A DNA stretch of 64,000 nt. Source: Fereydounia khargensis. Taxonomy: Eukaryota; Basidiomycota; Ustilaginomycetes; Urocystidales; Fereydouniaceae. The translations under genes were made by a program, and so were the position numbers. Numbering within the stretch: position 1 is the first letter of the stretch; each line of letters begins with the position of its first letter. The notes beneath the pieces are model-generated. The model searched no databases. It had not been told where the DNA came from and was given only the letters and a program-made list of their open reading frames with translations. The DNA lies in NCBI GenBank assembly GCA_026413255.1, contig JAOCZO010000031.1, forward strand, positions 51,699 to 115,698, written 5' to 3'. Positions 21,802 through 31,629 of this stretch are shown here, piece by piece.

Positions 21802-24800
21802 TCACACAGCAGTGGCGACAAAGCCAGTCACATCGTAAAACCCGAGCAAAGCCACGGGCTGCCTCGTCTTGCGCTCCCGAGGTACGTATTCAGCGGTCGC
21901 GGCAGCCTTGGCAGCACCACCGAGCTCGATAGAGGGAGGCTCGACAATCTTGACTTTGGGTCCTGGTGCTGCAACCTGATCAGGAGCACGAGTCGCTGCT
22001 GCAATCGGTGTCGTATTCGAAGTTGGTGCGGTTGCGGTTGCGGGCACGGGATTGGACGGCACTGGCTCAGTTGGAATGTCTGGGAGGGCGGCGGATGGTG
22101 GCGGTGGTGCAGATACCGTTCGTCGTGCCGTCGTCTCCTTCTTTGGTGCATTGACGCCGTAGCCGACAGTGACGAGGAGCGCAGCATCAGAGAGTGATAC
22201 CATGGGTACATTGGGTACTTTGTGCATCTTGGCCTTGGCGAGTCGCTTCTTTTCCGCTTCTTCCTTGCTCTTCTCATCCGCCTCGGCAGCTGCCTTTGCC
22301 GCTCGCACTTCGGCTTCGTCACCGGCAGTGCCAGTCTGCTGCTGCTGGGACGACTTGGATTCGGCACTGCTGACTTTGACAAGGCGGCCACCGCTGTGTG
22401 TGGATCCAGAGGTGCTCTTGCGGTCGTCCTCAATCGTACGATCGCTCTTGCCCGTCGAAATGGACGAAGCCGTACTCGAGCGACCCGATTTGAGCTCCAT
22501 TCTCCCCGAACGGACATTTGCCTTTTGTAGTGGGCCTGCAAACATCATCTGCGGGTCCCTCGGCGAGTACGTCATTGCGAACGACCCAAGGAAAGCCGGT
22601 GCATCCGGAACCGCTAGATTCGTGAAGCCCGCGGGTGCAAAGCCGCGCGCACGAGCCGAAGGTCCTGGCGCACCCCGGCTAACCCCCACCCCTCCGCTGC
22701 TCGTGGGTCGCTTGCGAGACGATGACGGCTTCCCCGGTGAATCTTTCTTATTACCTCTAGATTTTGTGGATTTCGACGTCGCTGTTCCCGATACCTCGTC
22801 GGTTGCCTTATCATCGCCTTGTCCAGTAGTCGCCGAGGAAGGAGTAGACTGCAAGCGGCCCGGTGCCTCGTGCGATGGAGCACTCGTGGCAATGCTGAAT
22901 CCAAGAGGGCTGGTTCTTCCCGAGTCGGAATCTTCCATTGTCGCTTTCGTGTCTCCAGGCTCATCCTGTGTTGTTTCTTCAACCTCGGGCATGTTGGCAA
23001 GAGTGTCAATGTTGAGTCCAGGAATGGCGGTGGCGTTGCTCATCTTGCGTTGCCGCTCAGCTTGCTTGCGACCTTGAACCGTAAGCTCTTCGTTACCGTC
23101 ATCCCAGCCCAGGTATCTGTCAATCAGGGCATCCACGTCCCTCCTCCCCAACGTGCGAGCCAGCCAATCATCCATAGCCTGGAAGAACTCGGCCTTAGAT
23201 TCCCAAGGGTGGGCAAAAGGCTCGAGAGATGAAGGATGCCCGATGCTGAGCGTCTTGGCTTGGTCCGCATGGGTTGAGTCTATGCTCTTGCGAGGTGCGG
23301 CGCGAGACTTTTTGAGAAGCTCTTTCTTCTCTTCTTCGGCTTCGATCCAGATGAGCTCTCGGCTGGAGCTGAACCGGTTGCAGACATGGGACAGGCTCAA
23401 GACACGAAAGATGTCCATGTCGGCAACGTGGAAGGAAGAGTTGAGAGGCTTGCCCACCTGGGTGCGACTTGTGAACTTGCCCTTCCACTTTTCATCGTCG
23501 TCACTTGATGTACCAGCGGTTGCGGTCGAGTTTCCGCTAGCGTGTCGGGCGCGGGCCAGCGCCCTCTGGCGGGAGGATTCGGCATATACGGGCACGTGTC
23601 TTGGGTTACCATTTGCGACGTCGGTCAAGCCCTGAGTAAGTAGAGAAGAAGGAATGATAGAGAGAGGATGCGGATTGATGAATCGGCGGTGCATCATTCG
23701 CTCAATCACAATCTGGACTGGGTCGAATTCAGGACCCTCAGACCAGTCCTTTAGGACCTTGAGAGAGGTTGGAAGCTTGGGTCGGGATGATCCGGCAGAG
23801 ACCTTGCCACTTTCGAGATTGTGGAGCTCTTCACCATCGACCAGGCTCGGATGGCCGTAGAAGATATGGTTTGACTCTACAATCTCGAGCTTTCCGCCAG
23901 GGGCAAGGACGCGCTCGACCTCTGTTATAACCTCGGGCCAGGCAGATTCGGGAATGGCTTGCTGCAAGAAACGCATGTGAACGTAATCAAAGCTGTTGTC
24001 CGGGAAAGGCAATGTTTCGAGAAAGTTGGCAACCACCCAGCTGATGCGTTTTGACAGATCTGGATTGTTGAGGTTGGAAACGGGAGTCTGAATGGGGCAA
24101 ACGTCGAGGCCGATAAACTCGGTGCTGGGCCAGTCGCGAGCTGCGTCAATGCACCATGCGCCTATGCCACAGCCCAAGTCCAAGACACGAGAGGGGTGTG
24201 CTTTGAGAGGAGTGAGCGTGTGACCCTTGAGGGAAAGGAGACTGGCAAGATGGGCATCGAGCTCAGCATCGAGGCAATCCTGACCGTAGCCATACCAGTA
24301 GGGAACCAAAGAGGAAGGGAAGCCATGATGCTTGAACTGGCGAACTTTGCCTCTGTAGCGGGTGGAAAAGGTGACAAAATAGCTGGAAGGGTCCCAGCAT
24401 GAGGATTGCTGGCCTGGCTTGGGCTGCCCTGCTGAAGATGCAGACATGGATATGGACGCTGAGCGGGAAGCAGACGAGGTGGCAGTGTTGGTGATACTGT
24501 CTGTCCTTTGACGTTGGCCTGCCGGGAAGAAGGATCGGGATGAAAAGACAGTGTCCGAGCTGCTGCCCTGATGCCACTCGGACGCAAAGCTGGCGGGGCT
24601 GTCCGGAACCAAGGCAGGGGTAGCAGTGGAATGCAGAGATGATTGAGAGCCCGCTGTCAGCGGCAGATTGGGGCGCTTGTCATGGTCAACAGGCGGTGGT
24701 AAGCAAAAGTAGTAGCCGTGCCCGACACGAGCCTTGTACTCTGCGAGTGGCTTGGGTGGGGCGGAAGATGAAAGAACGGGGGGAGCAAGACCGAGCCTGA

Positions 24801-25230
24801 CTGGAAGAGCTTCAGAGGCTAGCCCCTCTGTCTCGGGGAATACGACCGGGAAAGATGCATTGGGCTTGGGGGTAGCGGTTGAGGATGTTGTGGCGCTAGG
24901 GCGTCTGCGAGAGAAGAAATCGGTCGTCCTGGGCTGCAACTCTGGCGACAGGGCTGCATTCTGTTTAAAGTACTCGAGATCGGAGAGTACGGTCTCACTG
25001 CGGTGAGCAGAGCGGCTGCGGGTGAGAGTGACGGGGTCGGAAGCCTGAGTAGAGCGGGAATCGGCGGAGGCAGAGGTGGAACCAGAGCTGATGGTGGGGG
25101 CAAGTGGCGAGGAAGGACCGGCAGCGGAGAGGCTGGTTGATGATGACAGTTCCTTCTTGACTTCCTGCTTCTTTGCCTTGTCCCTCTTGCGCTCGCCATA
25201 GCTAAAGTTGATGTGGTAAGGGTCGATCAT
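21802..25230 (-). CDS. large SAM-dependent methyltransferase, substrate unknown
   Basis: A single uninterrupted minus-strand frame of 1142 residues. A class I methyltransferase core lies at about residues 290-460: motif I VLDLGCGIGAWCIDAA (about 345-360), an acidic post-I residue in FIGLDVCP, and later LPFPDNSFDYVHMRFLQQ and VERVLAPGGKLEIVESN, the usual motif II/III order. Catalytic type is thus clear but the substrate is not. The core is embedded in long disordered Ser/Thr/Pro regions at both ends. A highly charged Lys/Glu/Ala helix (EEAEKKRLAKAKMHK) is near residue 1000, and a conserved-looking hydrophobic tail (VALLGFYDVTGFVATAV) ends the protein. Fungal proteins of this shape are usually annotated only as methyltransferase-domain proteins. 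No membrane segment or signal peptide was seen. A regulatory LaeA-like role is possible but unsupported. Confidence 0.85.
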   Translation of the reverse strand: MIDPYHINFSYGERKRDKAKKQEVKKELSSSTSLSAAGPSSPLAPTISSGSTSASADSRSTQASDPVTLTRSRSAHRSETVLSDLEYFKQNAALSPELQPRTTDFFSRRRPSATTSSTATPKPNASFPVVFPETEGLASEALPVRLGLAPPVLSSSAPPKPLAEYKARVGHGYYFCLPPPVDHDKRPNLPLTAGSQSSLHSTATPALVPDSPASFASEWHQGSSSDTVFSSRSFFPAGQRQRTDSITNTATSSASRSASISMSASSAGQPKPGQQSSCWDPSSYFVTFSTRYRGKVRQFKHHGFPSSLVPYWYGYGQDCLDAELDAHLASLLSLKGHTLTPLKAHPSRVLDLGCGIGAWCIDAARDWPSTEFIGLDVCPIQTPVSNLNNPDLSKRISWVVANFLETLPFPDNSFDYVHMRFLQQAIPESAWPEVITEVERVLAPGGKLEIVESNHIFYGHPSLVDGEELHNLESGKVSAGSSRPKLPTSLKVLKDWSEGPEFDPVQIVIERMMHRRFINPHPLSIIPSSLLTQGLTDVANGNPRHVPVYAESSRQRALARARHASGNSTATAGTSSDDDEKWKGKFTSRTQVGKPLNSSFHVADMDIFRVLSLSHVCNRFSSSRELIWIEAEEEKKELLKKSRAAPRKSIDSTHADQAKTLSIGHPSSLEPFAHPWESKAEFFQAMDDWLARTLGRRDVDALIDRYLGWDDGNEELTVQGRKQAERQRKMSNATAIPGLNIDTLANMPEVEETTQDEPGDTKATMEDSDSGRTSPLGFSIATSAPSHEAPGRLQSTPSSATTGQGDDKATDEVSGTATSKSTKSRGNKKDSPGKPSSSRKRPTSSGGVGVSRGAPGPSARARGFAPAGFTNLAVPDAPAFLGSFAMTYSPRDPQMMFAGPLQKANVRSGRMELKSGRSSTASSISTGKSDRTIEDDRKSTSGSTHSGGRLVKVSSAESKSSQQQQTGTAGDEAEVRAAKAAAEADEKSKEEAEKKRLAKAKMHKVPNVPMVSLSDAALLVTVGYGVNAPKKETTARRTVSAPPPPSAALPDIPTEPVPSNPVPATATAPTSNTTPIAAATRAPDQVAAPGPKVKIVEPPSIELGGAAKAAATAEYVPRERKTRQPVALLGFYDVTGFVATAV

Positions 25231-25383
25231 GGTGGTTACAGCTAGCCATCTATTTCAAGTGGGAAGCGCTTGTTTGACAAAGGGGATCAGATCGGACTGA
25301 AAGCAAGGTGGAGGTGTAGTTTAGAAAGTAAGCATGGTGCCTGATGATGATGCAGCAGCAGTAGTGTGACACGGGGATGGAAA

Positions 25384-25403
25384 TGTGTGTGTGTGTGTGT
25401 GTG
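25384..25403. repeat. (TG)n microsatellite
   Basis: A TG dinucleotide run upstream of the methyltransferase start codon. Confidence 0.9.
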
Positions 25404-25665
25404 GCAAGATGGGATGGTGCAAGAGAGGACGGCGAGCTTGGCGGATTGGTGGATCCAAGGCGGGGGAAGGTGTTAGGTGCGTCAGCGGCGCAAGAAGACG
25501 GGCCAAGTAAGCAAACAAAGCTGGCAGCGTGGCTTGCACGTTCTGGCTGCAGATTCAATCAGCGGCAGATCGACCTGAAAAGGAGCGAGAGTGGGCAAGC
25601 CCCGAGTGGATACTACTGTGCAGTAGAGAGAGAGAGAAAAAGAGAGCCAAATTGGGTACATTGAG

Positions 25666-25687
25666 GTACAGTACAGTACAGTACAGC
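25666..25687. repeat. (GTACA)n block, dispersed motif copy
   Basis: Four tandem GTACA units, the reverse-complement orientation of the TACTG block at 12293. Confidence 0.9.
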
Positions 25688-26112
25688 ACGGAGAGGCAAC
25701 GGCGGCGGAAGCGGCAGCGGCAGCGGCAGCGACAGAGAACTCAGCCATGCAGACAGAGCGACAGCACGAAATGCAGTTCCAATGCACGAGCGTGCATGGT
25801 TCGCCTTCGCTGTCAGCCGCTCCGCTCTATTAAGCGCCATCCATGCACGACCGTCTGACCGCACCTGCACCTGAAACGAGACAAGACACAAAAAGGCTGA
25901 ATTTTTCTCTGCACAGTGCTGCCTCACGCGCGTGGGCTTGCCAAGCTGCCACACTTTCCCCTTGTCCGGCTCCGAAAAGAGGCGGGCCCATTCTTGGCTT
26001 CTCTGGCTTCCATCCGTCTGCGGAAAACTCAAACAACGAACAATTACATGCTTCGTGTCATTGCAATGCAAGTTACATGAGCTACTGTACGTTAGAGGAC
26101 ATCTACAAGGCG

Positions 26113-28446
26113 TCAAGCAATCAGCTTCTCAATCGAGCGCTTAATGTACCACGACCCGATAAAAAGCGGGTCCTGCACGAAGGCCTTGTACATGTCCTTC
26201 TTCTCAAGCGACGTTCCATGCGCGACGAACGGGTCGTGGTTCTTGACCGAGGCTGCCCAGCTGCGAATCTCTGAAGCCGGCACCGCCTTCTGGCTCGCAA
26301 TCTGTTCGGCCGTAAATAGCGTACCATGAAGACCATAGGGGACTATGATCAAAGATAACCTAATCAGCTCGAGCCTTCTTGAAAAGCAAGCCCCAACGCA
26401 CTCAATCTACTCACCGCGCTGCGGCAACTTGATGCGGCAAACCACCTTTTTCATCTCCTTGGCATCCACCATCCACAGTTCGCTCGTTGCTCCTGGAAGC
26501 ACTTCTCCTGTTGACGGGTGCAGACCCGTGCCCTCGTCGAACGCGTAAAACACAAGCCATCCATCGTCCTCACCTGCTGCATGAGAGCGTGGCACAAAGG
26601 TGGCCTCTTGCGCGTACCATCCTCGTGGCATCTCAAAGATACGGATCGGATCTGGCGCTTCGTTATCTTCCCCCTCGTGAGCCTCATTCCGCTGCTTGGC
26701 AAGAATCTGCTCAACTGTGCGCGTGTCGACGCTGTCTCCCGACTCGAGTTTGCCTTGTGACCAAAGCATCCTTCCACGCCGTATCAACGTCTCGGCATCA
26801 ATCTTGACCAGGCAGTCAATCTTTGCTGCCTTTCCGAGTCCAGCGTCAAACGTTCCGTCCCTTAGCGATGTGCCATAGACATATCGCGCTTCTTGCAGCG
26901 CGTACTGTTCGTTGATCGTCGGGAATTCGAACGGCACATCGGACAAGGCAAATTCGTGGCTGATGGTATTCCTTTCCTTCTGTCTAGTCTTGCTGTCTGC
27001 AACTTGTTCCTGCTCGAGCTGGAAGCGCCAATAGTACAGTTGGCACTTTTCCGGACAGTTGGGCCGGGGAAGGACATGGGAAGGAGGGAGTAGGTTCCCA
27101 GCTGTGTAGATCAAAGTCGCGCTGTTCAGACGACAGCCAAGCATATTGACCGCCACATCCTCCTCGTCCCAGCTGTTGGCCGTGTGGTAAACGCAACAGG
27201 CTTCCGGGCTCTCAAACCATCGCACCTTGTCTGGCTCGTACCGAGGAAAGATGCCAAATCGACTTGGCTTGTTTGGGTCGTAGTGAAGGATTGGCCTGCC
27301 TTTTACCAAGTTGACAATATCGAGTGACAGTGGCAGATCTAGGATGATAGTCCTAGTCAGGGTGGTGCCGAAATCGTGCATCATCTTGGCTTGTGATAGA
27401 CCGCGGACGGGCACACCGACGAGCCTCTTGCCAGACAGTACTGGCCGTTCATCTGACGGTATCACACTGACTCTGAGATACGGAGGCTCGAAGCACATGT
27501 GATACAGTAACAGTTCGCCAGTGATGGGATCCGAATGAGGCTAGAAAGAAAACAAGCTGAGTGAGCTACAAACGGTTAGAGGGAAAAGTCAAGGAGAACT
27601 TACGTGTGCGGTGGTAAACTCTCGCAGCATGCCGAGTATCGCTGGACCTCGGCCCCAGCTGTCTTGTTTGGAATTATGATCATCGCTCTGGCCTGTCCAC
27701 CACCCAGCTGTCTCTAGACCCGGGAGAATGATGCGCATGGGGGGTCCGCTCTCGCAACCTGCCATGGCCTTGCCATCGTGCCAAAAGATGCTGGTGTTGG
27801 CAACGCTGATTCTCTTGGCCTTTTGTTCCGAAGACAAGCCGAGTCCAGGTAGCCATGTGAGGATGGTGAGGATAAAGCTTCGTAGAATCTGCAGAAAGAC
27901 AAAGAAGACTGATGTGCGAGGGTTGACTAGCGTTGCAATTGAGGGAAGGTATGGGTATCGTGCGTGCTCCGGCGTGGAAAGGAGTAGGTCGGTAAGGATG
28001 TACCGATTCAAGAACGAGGGCTGAATGGTCCCGTCAGGTAGGACTCGAAAGAGAACACCAGCGAGCATGCCTGTGAAGCAGAATCATGAGTGCGTGGTCA
28101 CGGTTAAAAAAGTGTGAGGGCGGAGGGTTGACGTACCGTCGGCGTCAAACCAGTGGGCATCCCTGTCCAATTGAGAGTTGGCCATGGGGTTACCCCCATT
28201 TCTGACATACTGGCAGCCGGCTAGCTCTGGAGGAATCTCGCCTTGGAACAGGCAATCTGTGAGCGGACATTCGGTAGTTACGGGAGCAAAGTTGCCGGAA
28301 AGGTAAGGGTGAACAAAGCATTTCTTGGACTCTTTCCGTCCTTCGAGTACTGGTCGCCGGGGTATTGTTAGGGCATGGTCGGCGGGATGAGCGTGATTCG
28401 AGATTTCTGGCGGAGATGGCAGGTCGAAAGTTGGATGCTCCACCAT
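26113..28446 (-). CDS. carotenoid cleavage oxygenase family protein
   Basis: Four minus-strand exons (28446-28137, 28070-27604, 27540-26415, 26342-26113) give 710 residues. The seven-bladed-propeller iron oxygenase family (RPE65/CCD/lignostilbene dioxygenase) is recognised by four iron-binding histidines in their usual contexts: TTAHPHSDP (His259, at a splice junction), MMHDFGTT (His314), VYHTANSWDE (His378) and VPYGLHGTLF (His640). N-terminal ELAGCQYVRNGGNPM is the substrate-entry signature. Such enzymes oxidatively split carotenoids, apocarotenoids or stilbenes; the substrate cannot be read from sequence. There is no signal peptide, though hydrophobic stretches (FFVFLQILRSFILTILTWL, about residues 165-185) may anchor it to membranes. 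The start at 28446 was preferred over an in-frame upstream ATG at 28641, which adds a non-conserved segment. No carotenoid biosynthesis gene is adjacent. Confidence 0.9.
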
Positions 28447-29220
28447 GGCTGCCTCAGTTGGCTGTGTGCACCTTGTCCTGCTTTGCCGGCAACGATGGGA
28501 GTAACAGCAGAAGCGCACGCTAGGGCTGAACGGAGAGAGTGGTGAGGATGGCTTGGAAAAGATCGCGACGAAGCATGGGAAGATGTATGGATGATGGGGG
28601 GGAAAAACAGCGTGCTCGATGTGGGTTCGTGCTGAGCTCAATCACTCCATCATTGAGGATCCGGCGGGCGGAACAAAGAGCAGAGACGGGCGGAGCGAGC
28701 CCATTTGACACTGTCACTGTCACGGCGGTTGTCACAAGTGGGATGGGCAGATGCTTCCCTTTAGGACCTCTCGGGTTGCTACTTCCGCCCATCGGTGCAG
28801 TCGATGCTTACTGTATACAGTACCACAGGGTCTGTCTCTCTCAGATATACTGTAAGCATCGGCGAGACCCTGTCTGGCTAGCTGACTGGCCAGCTGCAGT
28901 AACCGGCTCACGGGCCTCTGTCATGTGGAGGGAGCGCTGTCAAAAAGCAGCAAGCGAAGCATGCGAGCCCGGGTGGGTGTGACTGACTGACTGACCGACT
29001 GCAGCGATTTTTTTATCGGATGACGTAACGGGATCGCGTTCTGCCAGTTCTGCCAGGCGGCTCAAGCGTCTGATGCTTGACTCAGCACCTTCACGATCGG
29101 GTCAGGTTGGCATCACGCCCGCAGCCCCATCCATTCTTTCTCTCACTCGCACGTCTAGTCAAGCAGTACTCGATCCACTCAATCTGGTATTTGCTAGCCG
29201 TCCAATGTACTGTACTGTAT
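28447..29220. promoter_or_regulatory. carotenoid oxygenase promoter region
   Basis: About 770 nt upstream of the oxygenase start and downstream of the GT31 stop. It contains a 15-bp inverted repeat (28802-28816 and 28847-28861) and a GTACTGTACTGTA block at 29207-29220. No gene was seen. Confidence 0.5.
28802..28861. repeat. imperfect inverted repeat, 15-nt arms
   Basis: The arms CGATGCTTACTGTAT and ATACTGTAAGCATCG are complementary at 14 of 15 positions, separated by 30 nt. The arms include the TACTGTA core found elsewhere in the window. Confidence 0.85.
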
Positions 29221-31376
29221 CTAGCTAGTCGGCTCAGGGCGCCGTGTCTCGCCCTTGACAAGGCGTCCACTGCAATCCCTGTCTGCGCGGAATTTATCAA
29301 TCCTCTCCCCCATCCATCCGCTAAGGTGTTTGTTTCCATCACTGTCCTCAAGTACGCGGTGACCCAGCTTGATGGCGTTGCGCAAGTAGTAGCATCCGAT
29401 AGGTTCTCCCACATCCTCCGCACGCCAGTACCACGTGTAGCATTCTGCGTCCTTTCGGCAGGTGACCTGGCACGCTTCCCAGCTCTTGGCACCGGTATCG
29501 ACTTGCGGGTGGTCATCGTTCACCTCGAGACTCCGCCAGCCCCGCTGCACTACGTCCCAGCTCTCGCCTTGTCGCGCCTCTTCGTCGCCTGGCCAGCCGG
29601 AACGCACGGCTCCCTTGACAAGCTCCGGGCTAAAGTAGTCTGAGAACCATGTAGTGAACATTATCGTCAATCAGACAATCCGTTCTGCGACCAAAAGCCC
29701 TGACAGACGTCGACTCACCAAACAGATCAGAGTAGCGCACTGTATCTTTGGCGTCCTGTGCGTCGCCATGATCAGAATCAAAGCCAGGACTGTGGCTGCA
29801 TGATCTTACCACTTACCAGTCTTTCCTCCACCCAGGTCTTTGCGCAGGGGGACGGAATGTCAGCTTCTTTCCCCTACCCATCTGAACTTGTTCTTCTCAC
29901 CTTAAAATTGTACAGCTGCTGCATTCGGTACGAGTCGACATGGTGAACAGTAATGATCGACTCGCACCAGTTCCCATCGTCGAACACCAGATCCCATGGA
30001 GAACCATTGTAGAACCGTCTCCGAGAATCTGGATGAAGCTCCCTAACAGTGACACCTTCTGTGTTCATCAGTGCGATGCTCAGCTCCGCATCACCACAGC
30101 AGCCATTGTTGAGTCTCTCGACTAACGAGTCGCGGCTTTCAAATCCCCAGGGATCCTTTCCGTATGTCGCTTTCATCAAGGCTGACGACATGACATAGCC
30201 GCAACCTACAATACAGTATTTCGACGCATTTTGGGTCAGTGCGCCTTCTGCTAGGTATACTTTACAGCTGTGCTTTGAGCTTACTCACCCCCATTCGCGA
30301 AAAGCTCTAGACTGGGTAGCAAGAGGTTGGCGCATCCATACAGCGCCTGCTGCGTGGGGTCTTGGGTCTGAAGAAACTTGACAAGCTGTGTCGCCAAGTG
30401 TAAGTTCGTTCTTCCATTTTTACTGCGCGATATGAGCTTTGTGTGTGCGTGTGAAGACCCACCTCGTTCCACATAAAGAAAACGTCCGCTTCGACGCCCA
30501 CGTACCAGTCCGCGTCTGGGTACTTGCGATACGCGTGGCCCCAGAGTGGGAGGAACTTGTATCTACAAAGAGCGCCTGGTCATCAGCCCAGACCAAGGAA
30601 AAACAAGTTCCACCCCAACGGAGCGTGAAACTCACTTGTCTATCCACCAACCATCCTTGAAATCTGTAATCTTGCCGCCTTGATCCTACATAGGCGCAAA
30701 CGTTAGGGCATCGTTGTGCACGAATTCGGCTGTATGCGGCAACTCACAATGATGGAATGAAGCTTCTTGTAGTGCTGAAAATCTTTGTGGCCTTGAATCT
30801 TTTCCGACACGTTGGCCAGGATATCCACGACTTCGTAATTACCGATACGTATGTGCGAGTCCGAGTAGAGCAGAAGATTGGGAATGATATCTTTGCTCTT
30901 TTCATAGTTGATGAGATGGACAGGCAGCCTGTCCATGATGACCGAGGAGCCTGACTTGATTGCCAGCACGATACGATCTTCAGGTCTGGCGGTATTTGCG
31001 GGTGACAGGTCCTTGTTCAGGAGTGGCTTGAGCTTGGACATCAAGGGGCTGTCGGCTAGCTTTTGCATCCACTCGCTCTCCTTTACTGCCACAAATGCAC
31101 TGTTCCCGCGAGACGTGTTGAGCAGTGCTGCGGCCACCAGCATGCCCAGAGTGAGAATGAACAACACCATGGCAAGCTGCGATACCGAGTGTGCTTCAGT
31201 ATCCTCGACTTGTCCAGCAAAATTGAGGCTTTTTTCCTCACCTTTTTTGTTGCCCGAGCGATTCGGCGAAAGCCAGACTGACCCACGTTCCTTCCGTGTC
31301 GGTATTGTGCGTTCTGGCTCACCTCCATCAGGGTCTCTCTGGCTTCTTCATCTTCGAACATGACCTTGGGAGACAT
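29221..31376 (-). CDS. GT31-like glycosyltransferase with PAN-like C-terminus
   Basis: About nine minus-strand exons: 31376-31242, 31176-30748, 30685-30636, 30562-30463, 30385-30289, 30205-29878, 29837-29817, 29789-29719 and 29639-29221, about 549 residues. It is a type II membrane protein, with a single helix LAMVLFILTLGMLVAAALL just after the first intron. Fungal GT31/Fringe-like features follow: WYVGVEADVFFMWNELVKFL (DxD-like EAD at about 229-231), FANGGCGYVMSSALM and CCGDAELSIALMNTEGV. The last exon holds a Cys-rich PAN/apple-like module (CQVTCRKDAECYTWYW...GCYYLRN). The likely role is Golgi sugar transfer to proteins or lipids; donor and acceptor are unknown. The junctions between 29789 and 29905 are uncertain: an alternative donor at 29900 with a 47-nt exon also keeps frame. 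An in-frame stop in the 30460-30390 region forced the acceptor at 30386. Confidence 0.8.
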
Positions 31377-31629
31377 CTTGGCGGTTCAGGTTTGCGACAG
31401 AGAAGAGATGGTAGTGGCAAGAGGCAAGGGTCGGTCCTTTACCCGCACCAGGATACACATTGCGGAAGGCACAGCAAGGCGCTCAGACTTCATTTCGCAT
31501 CCCAGAGGCTCGTGTGCAGAGCAAACGTGGCTGCCAGCTCACTATTCATGTACAGTGTCTCCGAAGAAGGACAGGCTTCATTTCAGTACGGCACTGACCA
31601 CTAAAATTACAATGGTGCGCACGATTGCA
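31377..31629. other. short intergenic between co-oriented genes
   Basis: About 250 nt between the helicase stop and the GT31 start, both minus strand. It must hold the helicase 3' end and the GT31 promoter. Nothing else was recognised. Confidence 0.6.

Larger units (their letters stand above)
25231..26112. other. intergenic, 0.9 kb
   Basis: This lies between the start of the methyltransferase gene and the stop of the carotenoid oxygenase. It has a (GT)n run at 25384-25403, a GTACAGTACAG block at 25666-25687 and a Gly/Ser-like CGGCAG trinucleotide tract near 25700. No gene was seen. Confidence 0.55.
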
